Shown: in pieces, positions 27,815-36,608 of the stretch | How the letters are laid out: each line of letters starts with the position of its first letter | Numbering within the stretch: the first letter of the stretch is position 1 | DNA from: Candidatus Competibacteraceae bacterium | GTDB lineage: Bacteria; Pseudomonadota; Gammaproteobacteria; Competibacterales; Competibacteraceae | Length of the DNA: 52,185 bases | Assembly (NCBI GenBank): GCA_027492875.1 | Contig: JAPUDV010000070.1 | Location: forward strand, 17,125-69,309 | Reading direction: 5' to 3' | Program-made: the position numbers and the translations under genes | Notes under the pieces: generated by a model | What the model saw: the letters and a program-made list of their open reading frames with translations, nothing else | Told to the model about the DNA's origin: nothing | The model's database searches: none

Positions 27815-28744
27815 TCAGTCGGCGGCGTAAGCCAGCGACAGCGCGCCAGGGCCGACGCCGGCGCCGCCGGCCGCGCTCATAACGGACACCATGACTTCGA
27901 CGCCCCACTGGCGGGCATACCGTTCGAACTCGACGAAACCGGGCTTCTGTTTGAGCACTTGCGGGTCGCCAGCGTAACTGATCGCCACCAGCGGGCTTCT
28001 CAGACCCAGTTCGACCGCTTTCCGGACATGATCGAGCAAGCTCGACAAGGCGTTATCAAACCCGCGCGCCTTGAACGCCAGTTCGATTTCACCATCGAAA
28101 AAACGGACCACCGGCTTGTTGCCGAGCAGCCCATCCAGACGGGATTCCGGAAACGCCATGCGCATTTCATCGGTGTCGCTTGCCCGGTTGCGCGCGTAGG
28201 ACAGGTCCCTGGGCAAGATGTAGCAGTGCATGTACTGTCGGAACTCTTCGATCCGCCGGCGCAATTCGCTGAAGGCCAAATCCTGATCCCGCAACAGCCG
28301 GATCACCGCATCGACCAGCACCGCCTCCCCGGCGAAAACGGTTCTACTGTCGAGCACGTTCAGATAGAACGGCGTGTGCAGGCCGGCCAGCCGGCGCTTC
28401 TCGCGGTAACCGCGCAGAATGGCGAAAGAGGCTTCGGTCGCGTTCTGAAACAGGGTGCTGAGGGTTTGCGAGAGGGTGATCAGGATCGCTCGGTCGTACT
28501 CGACGACCCAGCGATTCAGAAACAACGCAGCGATGGTGCTGGCCGGACAAGGTTCGTTCGCCACCTTCAAGTCCGGCGACGCGGCGTAGCGGTGAAAAAA
28601 AGCCAGGCTCAGGTTGACATCCCGAGCGTCGGAAAACACCTGATCGCCGAGGATCAGCGTGTTGGGCAACACCTTGAGCTGATGTTGTTGCATGTACGCG
28701 CCCGGCAAATCGCAGGCCGCGTCGATCACCACCACGGTTTTCAT
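27815..28744 (-). CDS. DegV family fatty-acid-binding protein
   Basis: 309 residues. The start VVVIDAACDLPGAYMQQHQL and the central RTVFAGEAVLVDAVIRLL fit the two-domain DegV fold, which binds a fatty acid between domains and in Gram-positives passes it to fatty acid kinase FakA. No FakA-like gene is seen here. It converges with urtE (6-base gap) and stands downstream of the PilZ gene on the same strand, separated by 66 bases. Confidence 0.85.
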   Translation of the reverse strand: MKTVVVIDAACDLPGAYMQQHQLKVLPNTLILGDQVFSDARDVNLSLAFFHRYAASPDLKVANEPCPASTIAALFLNRWVVEYDRAILITLSQTLSTLFQNATEASFAILRGYREKRRLAGLHTPFYLNVLDSRTVFAGEAVLVDAVIRLLRDQDLAFSELRRRIEEFRQYMHCYILPRDLSYARNRASDTDEMRMAFPESRLDGLLGNKPVVRFFDGEIELAFKARGFDNALSSLLDHVRKAVELGLRSPLVAISYAGDPQVLKQKPGFVEFERYARQWGVEVMVSVMSAAGGAGVGPGALSLAYAAD

Positions 28745-28810
28745 GCCGGCGCAACTCCGGGGCCGCGATCGCGGTCTGTTGGGCGGGCGTCCGGTGGCTG
28801 GATGGACGGT

Positions 28811-29125
28811 TCAGCCGGCATGGGGGTTGCTGTAGAGCGCTTCGAACCGGCAGCCATAGCCAAACCGTCCGTCCTGTTTGGCGGGGACGACGCGAATGAC
28901 CGTGGCCGTCGCCTCCAGTTCGTTGTCCGCCAGTTCGTCCAAATGGATGAAGAGGTACAGCGTCGCACCGACCCGCAGTTCCTGCTCGGCCCACAGCAAG
29001 ATTCCACCCGCGCTGATGTTGCCCATCAAGCCCTCGTGCAGCATTTCGGCGCCGGCGACTTTGTACTGGATCGCGGCGCTGATTTCGGTGCGGGAAAATT
29101 GCCTGTTTTCGACGCAATCGGGCAT
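28811..29125 (-). CDS. PilZ domain c-di-GMP-binding protein
   Basis: 104 residues from the ATG at 29125 with GGAG 7 bases upstream. A single PilZ domain with both ligand motifs: RxxxR (Arg8 to Arg12 in NRQFSRTE) and the NxSxxG box (NISAGG, 36-41). It should bind cyclic di-GMP and act as a stand-alone adaptor, as in type IV pilus or envelope regulation. It is divergent from the cyclic-nucleotide-binding gene and followed by degV. Confidence 0.9.
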   Translation of the reverse strand: MPDCVENRQFSRTEISAAIQYKVAGAEMLHEGLMGNISAGGILLWAEQELRVGATLYLFIHLDELADNELEATATVIRVVPAKQDGRFGYGCRFEALYSNPHAG

Positions 29126-29290
29126 GAACGCACTCCGGGCGGGCCTCGGAAAAGCCGGGTGATGTCTGGAGCGCACGCCCTATCACACCCTCGAAAAGTC
29201 GGTTAAACTGCCACAAAATTATCGCACCAACCGTCTGGCAAGCCAAGGCGCAGATCCCCCTCGACCTTCCGCACGACGAGGCACCGATCC

Positions 29291-29656
29291 ATGCACAACC
29301 CGGATCTTTTCAACCAGATTGAAGAATACCGCTCCTTCGCCGCCGGCCAAGCCATCTTCCGGGAGGGCGAGCCGGGCGATAACCTGTATATCGTGACGGA
29401 AGGCGAGGTCGAAATTCTGATGAACGGCGGTCATGTTCTGGAAACCGTTGGCCCCGGCGGCATTGTCGGAGAACTCGCGCTGGTCGATGACAAGCCGCGC
29501 AGCGCCACGGCCATCGCCCGCGCCGACTGCGTGCTGGCGCCCATCAGCCGGTCGCACTTTTTGGCGCTGGTCCGGCTCACGCCCTCCTTCGCCATCCAGG
29601 TCATGCGGGTGATGGCCGAACGGTTGCGCCGTACCACCAACCAACTCCGCGGCTGA
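29291..29656 (+). CDS. Single-domain cyclic-nucleotide-binding protein
   Basis: 121 residues, a lone cNMP-binding (CAP-like) beta barrel with no DNA-binding domain. The phosphate-binding cassette GELALVDDKPRSATA has the glutamate (Glu61) and arginine (Arg70) that hold the cyclic phosphate and ribose in CRP. Such minimal sensors work through partners or compete for ligand. It lies between the PilZ gene (divergent) and the ATP-grasp operon. Confidence 0.9.
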   Translation: MHNPDLFNQIEEYRSFAAGQAIFREGEPGDNLYIVTEGEVEILMNGGHVLETVGPGGIVGELALVDDKPRSATAIARADCVLAPISRSHFLALVRLTPSFAIQVMRVMAERLRRTTNQLRG

Positions 29657-29773
29657 CCGCGCGGCCCGGCCGTCGGATCGTCGCCCGACTTGAATCGGAT
29701 CGCCCGCGCGCTTGAAACCGCTTTTTTGCATGACGCACCGCATGATGCCCGCACCCCTCCGGCCAGCGGGACA

Positions 29774-29788
29774 CCGGAGCTGCTCCGG
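29774..29788 (+). promoter_or_regulatory. Hairpin covering the ribosome site of the ATP-grasp gene
   Basis: CCGGAG (29774-29779) pairs with CTCCGG (29783-29788) around a CTG loop. The GGAG in the left arm is the only ribosome-site candidate for the ATG at 29791, so the stem could limit initiation. If translation starts at 29845 instead, the hairpin has no such role. Confidence 0.35.
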
Positions 29789-29790
29789 CC

Positions 29791-32397
29791 ATGACCGCGC
29801 GGCTGGCAACCGGCTTCGCGATGGCCTCCTCCGTGGGAACTTGCATGCCTGAAGCCTCTGTCGCCTATCAAGATCACTCCAACCTGACCGGCAATGGCCT
29901 GCTGGGCGACTACCCAGTCGCCGCGTCCGGCTATGACGAAATGTTCGCGGCGCCCGGCCTGCTGCGCCCCCATTGGGGCGATATGGCGCGAGCGCTGGAG
30001 GAAATCGGCGGCGTGGAGCTGGAGCGCCGGCATTCCGAAATCCAACGCCTGCTGCAAGCGGACGGGGTCACCTACAACACCTACGACGATCCGCGCGGTT
30101 CGCTGCGGCACTGGCTGGTCGATCCCATTCCACTGCTGATGACCGGCGAGGAATGGGCTGCGCTGGCAACCGGGCTGGAACAGCGCTCGCGGCTGCTGAA
30201 TGCCCTGCTGGCCGATCTTTACGACCGGCGGCTGGCGATCCGCCAGAGCTGGCTGCCACCGGAGCTGATTTACGCCCACCCCGGCTTCCTGCCGTCCTGT
30301 CACCAGTCGCTGCCGGCCGGCTGCCGCTGGCTAACCTTTCACGGCGTGGACCTGGCCCGCGGACCGGACGGCGCGTTCCGAATCCACGGCGACCGCACTC
30401 AATCTCCGTCCGGCGCCGGCTACACGCTGGAAAACCGGGTCATTCTGGCGCGGGCCCTGCCGATGCTGTACCGCGACGCGCCCTTGCGCCGGCTGGCCAG
30501 CTTCCTGGAAACCGAACGGGCCACGCTGGCCGGCATGGCGCGTCACAACCCCGACAGTCCACACGTCGTGCTGCTGACGCCCGGCCCCAACAGCCCGGTC
30601 TATTTCGAGCATGCCTACCTGGCCAACTACCTGTCGCTCAGCCTGGTCGAGGGCGAGGATCTGGTGGTGCGCGACGGCCGGGTCTGGCTGAAAACCCTCG
30701 GCGGACTGCGGCCGGTGGACGTGATTCTGCGGCGGGTATCGGACGTGTTCTGCGACCCGCTGGAACTGCGCGGCGACTCCCTGCTGGGCATCCCCGGACT
30801 GCTGCAAGCGGTGCGCGGCGGCCATGTCGCGCTGGCCAACGCCCTGGGCAGCAGCCTCATCGAGAACCCTGGACTGGCCGCTTTTCTGCCGCTGCTGTGC
30901 CGGCAATTGCTGGGCGAGGATCTCCGGCTGCCGTCCCTGGCGACCTGGTGGTGCGGCGATCCGGCCGAACGTAGCCACGTTCTGGCGAACCTGGGCCGGC
31001 TGGTAGTGCGCTCGATCCTGTCGGACGGGCCGTGCTGGGACGGCAGCCAACTCGATGCGGCAGCTCGCGCGCACCTGATCGAACGGATTCGCGCCAATCC
31101 GTATCAGTTCGTCGGGCAGGAGTCGCTGCCGCTGTCCACCGCGCCGGTGCTGGAAGAAGGCCGACTGGCGCCGCGACCGGTGATCCTGCGCGGCTTCGTG
31201 GTTGCCGACGGCGACGGTTATCGAGTCATGCCCGGCGGACTGGCCCGGGTTTCGTCCGGCCTGGACACCCTGCAAGCTTCGCTGCAAAACGGCGGCATCA
31301 GCAAGGACTGGTGGGTACTGGCGCCGACCCCCCAACGTCATGTCAGCTTGCTGAGACAATCCTACGGCCCGATCGTGGTGACTCGCGATGGCAACGATCT
31401 CCCCAGCCGGGTTGCCGATGACCTGTACTGGCTGGGCCGGTACCTCGAACGACTCGACAGTACCGCGCGGCTGCTGCGCGAAGCGTTCGGGCGGCTGTTG
31501 GAATGGGAGCAGGACAACACCGACGAGCGCTGCCTGGACGACCTGCTTGACGCACTGGAAGTCCCGGTGCCGCCGGTGGCGGAATCGCCGCGCGCCCGCT
31601 TCTTCAGCCTGCGCCAGGAGCTATTGGACCTGATGATCACCGATTCGGAGCACCCCAGCAGCATGCAGGCGCTGTTCGATGGCTTGCTGCGAACCGGCCG
31701 CGCGGTGCGCAACCATCTGGGCGACGATAGCTGGCGGTTGCTAAATCGTTTGCAGCAAAGTATCCAGGAGCCCCCCAAAGGGCTGGGCGCTCGCCAGGCA
31801 CGGGAGCTGCTGGAAGAAGATCTGATGCTGATGGCGGCGTTTTCCGGGCTCAGCAATGAGACCATGCCCCATCATCATGGCTGGCTGTTTTTCGACATTG
31901 GTCGCCATCTGGAACGGGTGCTACACACTCTGGAGCTGTTCAAGCTGGCGTTCATTACCGCCCGCAATCCCGGGTTGCCGCTGTGGGAGGTGGTGCTCAC
32001 CCTCACCGACAATCTGACCGCCTACCGCCGCCGCTACCGTTCCGCGCTGCATCCAACCGCGATCATCGATCTGCTGCTATTCGATGAAGGCAACCCCCGG
32101 TCGGTCGGTTATCAGTTGCGGCGCTTGCAACGCAATATTGGTCGGCTGCATCGGTCGGTGAGTTCCACCTACCGCAACGCCGAGGAACGCTTGATCCTGG
32201 AAGCCTTCACCACCCTGCAACTGGCCGATATCGAAGCCTTGGCCACGATTTCCCACGACAGCACCCGCTCCAGCACCGAACTGACCCGGCTGCTGGACGC
32301 GGTGCATACGCCGTTGCTGGGATTGTCCGACGCGCTGACCCACAGCCATTTCAGCCACGCCGAAGTGCCCCGGCAACTGATCACCATGCAGCCGTGA
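29791..32397 (+). CDS. Circularly permuted ATP-grasp / alpha-E fusion protein
   Basis: 868 residues from the ATG at 29791; ATGs at 29821 and 29845 are also in frame and the start is uncertain. Residues about 60-500 are a circularly permuted type 2 ATP-grasp domain (DUF404/DUF407). It shows VTYNTYDDP, GDRTQSPSGAGYTLENR near 200-216, TPGPNSPVYFEHAYLA and LPSLATWWCGD. From about 535 an alpha-E domain (DUF403) follows, starting VADDLYWLGRYLERLDST. In many bacteria these are separate genes. ATP-grasp enzymes join a carboxylate to an amine; the substrates here are unknown. The stop is overlapped by the GTG of the transglutaminase-like gene. Confidence 0.9.
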   Translation: MTARLATGFAMASSVGTCMPEASVAYQDHSNLTGNGLLGDYPVAASGYDEMFAAPGLLRPHWGDMARALEEIGGVELERRHSEIQRLLQADGVTYNTYDDPRGSLRHWLVDPIPLLMTGEEWAALATGLEQRSRLLNALLADLYDRRLAIRQSWLPPELIYAHPGFLPSCHQSLPAGCRWLTFHGVDLARGPDGAFRIHGDRTQSPSGAGYTLENRVILARALPMLYRDAPLRRLASFLETERATLAGMARHNPDSPHVVLLTPGPNSPVYFEHAYLANYLSLSLVEGEDLVVRDGRVWLKTLGGLRPVDVILRRVSDVFCDPLELRGDSLLGIPGLLQAVRGGHVALANALGSSLIENPGLAAFLPLLCRQLLGEDLRLPSLATWWCGDPAERSHVLANLGRLVVRSILSDGPCWDGSQLDAAARAHLIERIRANPYQFVGQESLPLSTAPVLEEGRLAPRPVILRGFVVADGDGYRVMPGGLARVSSGLDTLQASLQNGGISKDWWVLAPTPQRHVSLLRQSYGPIVVTRDGNDLPSRVADDLYWLGRYLERLDSTARLLREAFGRLLEWEQDNTDERCLDDLLDALEVPVPPVAESPRARFFSLRQELLDLMITDSEHPSSMQALFDGLLRTGRAVRNHLGDDSWRLLNRLQQSIQEPPKGLGARQARELLEEDLMLMAAFSGLSNETMPHHHGWLFFDIGRHLERVLHTLELFKLAFITARNPGLPLWEVVLTLTDNLTAYRRRYRSALHPTAIIDLLLFDEGNPRSVGYQLRRLQRNIGRLHRSVSSTYRNAEERLILEAFTTLQLADIEALATISHDSTRSSTELTRLLDAVHTPLLGLSDALTHSHFSHAEVPRQLITMQP

Positions 32398-33281
32398 AGT
32401 ACACCATCACCCATCGCACTCTCTACCACTACAGCGGCGGTGTTGCCCTGTGCCACAACCAGGCGCGGCTGCTGCCGCGGGAAGCCAGCTGGCAGCGCTG
32501 TCGGCCCAGCCGCATCACCATTCAGCCACGGCCGGCGCTGTCCGCCGAGCGGCAGGATTTTTTCGGCAACCGGGTGCTGTACTTCGCGATCCAGGATATT
32601 CACCAGCGTCTCGAAGTCACCCTCGTCACCGAGGTCCAGGTGCTGGACGCGCGGCCGTTCGGTCAATCCAGCCCATCACCGGCCTGGGAACAGGCTTGCA
32701 AGATGCTGCGGGAAGATCCGGACCCCGAAATCATCGAGGCTCGGCTGTTCGCGCTGGACTCGCCGTTTGTGACCCTGCAACCGATCTTCCGCGAGTACGC
32801 CGAACCCAGCTTTCCGCCGGGGCGGCCACTGCTGGACGCCGTGGCGAATCTGAACCAAAGAATCAATCAGGACTTCACCTACGATCCGCATTTCACCACC
32901 ACTGCCACCCCGCTGGACGAAGTTCTAAGCGAGCGGCGCGGGGTTTGTCAGGACTTCGCCCATCTGGGGATCGCCTGCCTGCGGGCGCTGGGTCTGGCGG
33001 CGCGCTACGTCAGCGGCTATCTGGAAACCCTACCTCCACCGGGTCAGCCGCGGCTGGTCGGCGCCGATGCATCGCACGCCTGGTTGGCGGTCTATATCCC
33101 CGGCGCCGGCTGGGCGGAGTTCGACCCGACCAACAACTGCATGCCGGGAGAGCGGCACATCACCCTGGCTTGGGGCCGGGACTACGGCGATGTCGCACCG
33201 CTCACCGGGGTAATGACCGGCGGCGGCTCGCACTCGCTGGAAGTCTCGGTGGACGTGGAACCGCATGTGGAAGCGGCCTAA
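32394..33281 (+). CDS. Transglutaminase-like protein of the ATP-grasp/alpha-E system
   Basis: 295 residues from a GTG at 32394 (GTGA overlap with the ATP-grasp gene). An N-terminal beta-rich region (about 1-90, HRTLYHYSGGVALC) precedes the transglutaminase-like cysteine protease core with the triad Cys185 (RRGVCQDFAHL), His228 (DASHAWLAV) and Asp244 (WAEFDPTN). It probably hydrolyses or transfers an amide bond made by the ATP-grasp partner, in line with the comparative-genomics proposal of amide-forming/cleaving modules. No signal peptide. Confidence 0.9.
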   Translation: MKYTITHRTLYHYSGGVALCHNQARLLPREASWQRCRPSRITIQPRPALSAERQDFFGNRVLYFAIQDIHQRLEVTLVTEVQVLDARPFGQSSPSPAWEQACKMLREDPDPEIIEARLFALDSPFVTLQPIFREYAEPSFPPGRPLLDAVANLNQRINQDFTYDPHFTTTATPLDEVLSERRGVCQDFAHLGIACLRALGLAARYVSGYLETLPPPGQPRLVGADASHAWLAVYIPGAGWAEFDPTNNCMPGERHITLAWGRDYGDVAPLTGVMTGGGSHSLEVSVDVEPHVEAA

Positions 33282-33293
33282 AAGTAGACTCCA

Positions 33294-33731
33294 TCAAATT
33301 CGCACCGCCAGCACGTCGCACGGAGCGCCGTGCAGCACGGCGTTGGCGGTCGATCCCAGCAACAGCGCCAAACCATGGCGCCCGTGGCTGCCCACCACGA
33401 TCAGGTCTACGCCATGCTCCCGAGCGGCATCGAGGATACCCACCTTGGTGGAAGGGGCGCTGATCACCCATCGTTCGGCATCCTCCGTTTCCAGGCGGTG
33501 CGCCACCACGCCGAGCGCTTCCCGCGCTTCCCGCAGCAGTACCTCGTCGGGCACATCCGGCAACACCGGCAGCAACTCATAACCGCCGCCCAGGCTGACA
33601 TTCACGTCCTCGATTACGTGGATCAGGCTCAATTTGGCGCCATATTTGCGCGCGATTTCCCTGGCGCGCTCGCCGACCCGCAACGCTTCGTCGGAAAAGT
33701 CGGCGGCGAATAAAATATGTTGGTAAGCCAT
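33294..33731 (-). CDS. UspA-family universal stress protein
   Basis: 145 residues, single Usp domain. The nucleotide-binding signature G2xG9xG(S/T) is present as GSHGRHGLALLLGST near the C-terminus, so it is of the ATP-binding class. The gene follows a strong GGGAGG ribosome site and converges with the transglutaminase-like gene (12-base gap). Its role is presumably stress survival; the trigger is unknown. Confidence 0.93.
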   Translation of the reverse strand: MAYQHILFAADFSDEALRVGERAREIARKYGAKLSLIHVIEDVNVSLGGGYELLPVLPDVPDEVLLREAREALGVVAHRLETEDAERWVISAPSTKVGILDAAREHGVDLIVVGSHGRHGLALLLGSTANAVLHGAPCDVLAVRI

Positions 33732-33811
33732 GTCACTTCCTCCCGAGTAGTTTCACCCAATGGGCTCGAACCGGCGTGCCGCGTGGGTCCGATGGCGGCG
33801 GAAACCGGACT

Positions 33812-34318
33812 TCATTGCGCCATCGCGTCCAACAGCGCCCGCAAGAATTCGCGGGTTTGCTGGCGGGTTGGGTCGTCCGCCGGCAACCGCTCCCACGCCT
33901 CGCGCAGGGCGCCCACCCCCAGCCGTACCTGCACCAGCCCGAGGTTGTGCAGGGTTCGCGCGTTGTCGCGGCGGCGCAGCGCCTCCCGGTAGGCCCGCTC
34001 CGCTGCATCCAGCCGCCCCTGCTCGGCGTAGAGATTGCCCAACTCGAACCAGGGGCCGGCCTCCCGTGGCTGCAACCGGGTCAATTGCAGATAATACCCT
34101 TCCGCCACGTCCCAGCGCCCGGTCGCATAGGCGTGCAGCGCGCGTTCCTCGATGAAAGCGGGACCCGGCGGCACGGCGGGTGCCGGCACAGCCAGAATCG
34201 CCGGATCGGCTGGCGAGCGCGGCGCGGCGGCTTCCACGCTGGTCGATGTGTCTTGCATCGCGGCACAACCGGCCAAAGCCATGCAATAGGCCACGACCAA
34301 CGGGATTCGGAACAACAT
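33812..34318 (-). CDS. TPR lipoprotein
   Basis: 168 residues. The signal peptide ends in the lipobox LAGC (Cys18), so the protein is likely lipid-anchored, probably in the outer membrane. Two to three tetratricopeptide repeats follow (about 58-140; GRWDVAEGYYLQLTRLQP, GPWFELGNLYAEQGR), indicating a protein-interaction scaffold. It is divergent from bepA with 105 bases between. No named family recognised. Confidence 0.85.
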   Translation of the reverse strand: MLFRIPLVVAYCMALAGCAAMQDTSTSVEAAAPRSPADPAILAVPAPAVPPGPAFIEERALHAYATGRWDVAEGYYLQLTRLQPREAGPWFELGNLYAEQGRLDAAERAYREALRRRDNARTLHNLGLVQVRLGVGALREAWERLPADDPTRQQTREFLRALLDAMAQ

Positions 34319-34423
34319 CGGGCGAACCTCTCTGGCAAGCAGTCAGTAGTTTAGAAAGAATCGATTGGAACGTGCCGCGCGTTCCCAAGTCTTATTGAAA
34401 ATGTTTCGCCAATCAAAAATCCC

Positions 34424-35902
34424 ATGTTCCATCGCCTGTTTCTCCTGATCCTGAGCCTGTCGCTCGGCACGGCTTCTTTCGCGCCGGCGGGCGCGCAATC
34501 CATTCTGTTGCCGGATATGGGGGATCCCTCGCGCGTGTATTTCGGCCCCGACGACGAGCAGCAGATGGGCTTGCAAATCATGCGGCAGCTCCGCGCGCGC
34601 GGGGCGGTGCTGGACGATGTGCAGTTGAACGAGTACCTCGATTCCGTGGGTCAGAGCATCGTGACCTACGCCGATCAAAACGGCGTGCCATTCACTTTTT
34701 TCCTTGTCCGCAACCCCAGCATCAATGCGTTTGCCCTGCCGCACAACTTTATCGGCATCAATACCGGCTTGTTGCTGGCCACGCAGCGGGAAGACGAGCT
34801 GGCGGGGGTCATCGCCCACGAAATCGCTCACGTCTCGCAGAAGCACATCGTCCGCGCCATCGCCGACATGAAGCGTCTGACGCTGCCGCTGGCGGCGGCG
34901 ATGGTGGCCGCGGCGGCGTTGGCGGCGGCCAGTAGCCAAGCCGGTCAGGCCGCCATGGTGGGCACTATGGCCGCCGGCGCCCAGCATCAGATCAGTTTTA
35001 CCCGCGCCAACGAACAGGAAGCGGACCGCATCGGCATGCAACTGTTGGCCAAGGCTGGTTTCGACCCCCAGGGTATGAGCGATTTCTTTACCAAACTGGA
35101 ACGCGAATCCAGCGGCGAGGCCCGCAACCAGATTCCAGAAATGCTGCTGACCCATCCGCGCCCGGAAAGTCGCGTCGCCGACACACAGGATCGAATCGAG
35201 ACTCCGCCGCCGCGGCGCATCGCCCCCCGCGACCGGAAGGCTTACGATCTCGCCAAGGCCCGGGCGCGGGTGCTGACGACCGAGGATACCCACACCCTCA
35301 TCCGGGAGCTGGAAACCCTGCTGGCCAAGGGGGGTGCGTCCGACCAAATCGCCGTGCGCTACGCTTACGCGCTGGCGCTGCGTCAGGCTGGCCGCTACGA
35401 CGAGGCTCGACAGCAGGTAGCGCGCCTGGTCGGCGGCGACCCCGACCGGCTGGCCTTCCGAATCGAGGCCGCGGAAATCGCGCTGGCCCAAGGCGACCGA
35501 CAACAGTCCTGGCGGCTGTTCGAGGAGGCTCGCAAGCTCTATCCGGATGACTTTAGCCTGGCCATGCACTACGGCCGCGCTCTGGCCACCCAGGGCGATC
35601 CGAAACTGGCGCTACGCTTGCTGCAACCGCACTTGCGCCGCCGCCCCAACGATCCCCTGCTGTATGTAAGCTACGCCCAGGCGGCGCAGCGGGCGGGCGA
35701 CATGGCGGCGACCCATGCCACCATGGCTGAGTATCACTATCTGAACGGTGAACTGCTGCCCGCCATCGAGCAATTGGAACTCGGTCTCCGGAACCCTGGA
35801 CTGTCGCCGAACCGGGAAGCCCAGTTGCGCGCCCGGCTCAAGCAGTTCAGGGCGGAAGCCATTGCCCAGGATCTACCGGTTCCCAAGCAGGCTTCGCCCT
35901 GA
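34424..35902 (+). CDS. bepA: BepA-like periplasmic M48 metalloprotease with TPR domain
   Basis: 492 residues (487 in E. coli BepA/YfgC). Signal peptide of about 24 residues (AGAQ). M48 zinc protease domain with HEIAH (His132, Glu133, His136) and the third ligand in NEQEADRIG. A C-terminal half of TPR repeats (about 300-470) follows. BepA assists or degrades stalled outer-membrane proteins such as LptD at the BAM complex. Standing alone on the plus strand, it precedes phaE by 106 bases. Confidence 0.95.
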   Translation: MFHRLFLLILSLSLGTASFAPAGAQSILLPDMGDPSRVYFGPDDEQQMGLQIMRQLRARGAVLDDVQLNEYLDSVGQSIVTYADQNGVPFTFFLVRNPSINAFALPHNFIGINTGLLLATQREDELAGVIAHEIAHVSQKHIVRAIADMKRLTLPLAAAMVAAAALAAASSQAGQAAMVGTMAAGAQHQISFTRANEQEADRIGMQLLAKAGFDPQGMSDFFTKLERESSGEARNQIPEMLLTHPRPESRVADTQDRIETPPPRRIAPRDRKAYDLAKARARVLTTEDTHTLIRELETLLAKGGASDQIAVRYAYALALRQAGRYDEARQQVARLVGGDPDRLAFRIEAAEIALAQGDRQQSWRLFEEARKLYPDDFSLAMHYGRALATQGDPKLALRLLQPHLRRRPNDPLLYVSYAQAAQRAGDMAATHATMAEYHYLNGELLPAIEQLELGLRNPGLSPNREAQLRARLKQFRAEAIAQDLPVPKQASP

Positions 35903-36008
35903 ATTCTGGAGCGCCGGCGGCAACCCCCGGCGATCATCCTGCATCGACGCGCTTGACTGGCTATACTCAACGATCATCGATCCACCTGAAGGATTTCATT
36001 AACCCTCC

Positions 36009-36608
36009 ATGGCCGATCAAACCTCCACCACCGAGCCGGGCATGTTCGATGTCGAACGGCTGCTCAAGCAGGCGCGCACCTATCTGGCGTTCGGCGAGCA
36101 AATCCGCCAGTTTACCGAACAGTCCCCCGGCGTGGGCTCACAGCCGATCGACTGGGACACCGCGCTGCGCCAGCATTTTGACCGGTTCAAGGCGATGGTC
36201 GCCCGATCGACCGCAGATTCGAATATCCATCCCGATCTGACTCGTCTGTGGACGCTGACCCTGGAGAGCTGGCAACAAGCCGCCTCGTCTTTGGGAATTT
36301 CCGCAATCGCTCCCCTCGCCGGCCAAAACGCTGATACCTGGCAAGCCTACCAGCAGGTCCAGGGTGAATATCTCGAATTGCTGCGGCAGTCGGCCGTGGC
36401 CGCGCTGGATCTCATGGAACAACGGCTGCACGAACGCGCGGCCTCCGGCGAGACTTCTGGCAGCCTGCGCGAACTGTTTAACTTGTGGGTGGATTGCAAC
36501 GAGGAAACCTACGGTCGGATGCTGCGCGGCGCCGAGTACAGCGAGCTCAGCGGTCGCCTGCTGAACGCGCTATTGGGCTGCTGCGCACGCGGAGAAACAG
36601 CCCGATGA
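36009..36608 (+). CDS. phaE: Short PhaE subunit of class III PHA synthase
   Basis: 199 residues. The order, the ATGA overlap with phaC, and motifs such as LWTLTLESWQQ and LFNLWVDCNEETYGRML fit the PHA synthase III subunit PhaE. Known PhaE proteins (Allochromatium) are about 350-360 residues; this one lacks roughly the C-terminal helical extension. PhaE stabilises and activates PhaC on the granule surface. Upstream, TATACT (35962-35967) may be a -10 box, without a good -35. Confidence 0.85.
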   Translation: MADQTSTTEPGMFDVERLLKQARTYLAFGEQIRQFTEQSPGVGSQPIDWDTALRQHFDRFKAMVARSTADSNIHPDLTRLWTLTLESWQQAASSLGISAIAPLAGQNADTWQAYQQVQGEYLELLRQSAVAALDLMEQRLHERAASGETSGSLRELFNLWVDCNEETYGRMLRGAEYSELSGRLLNALLGCCARGETAR

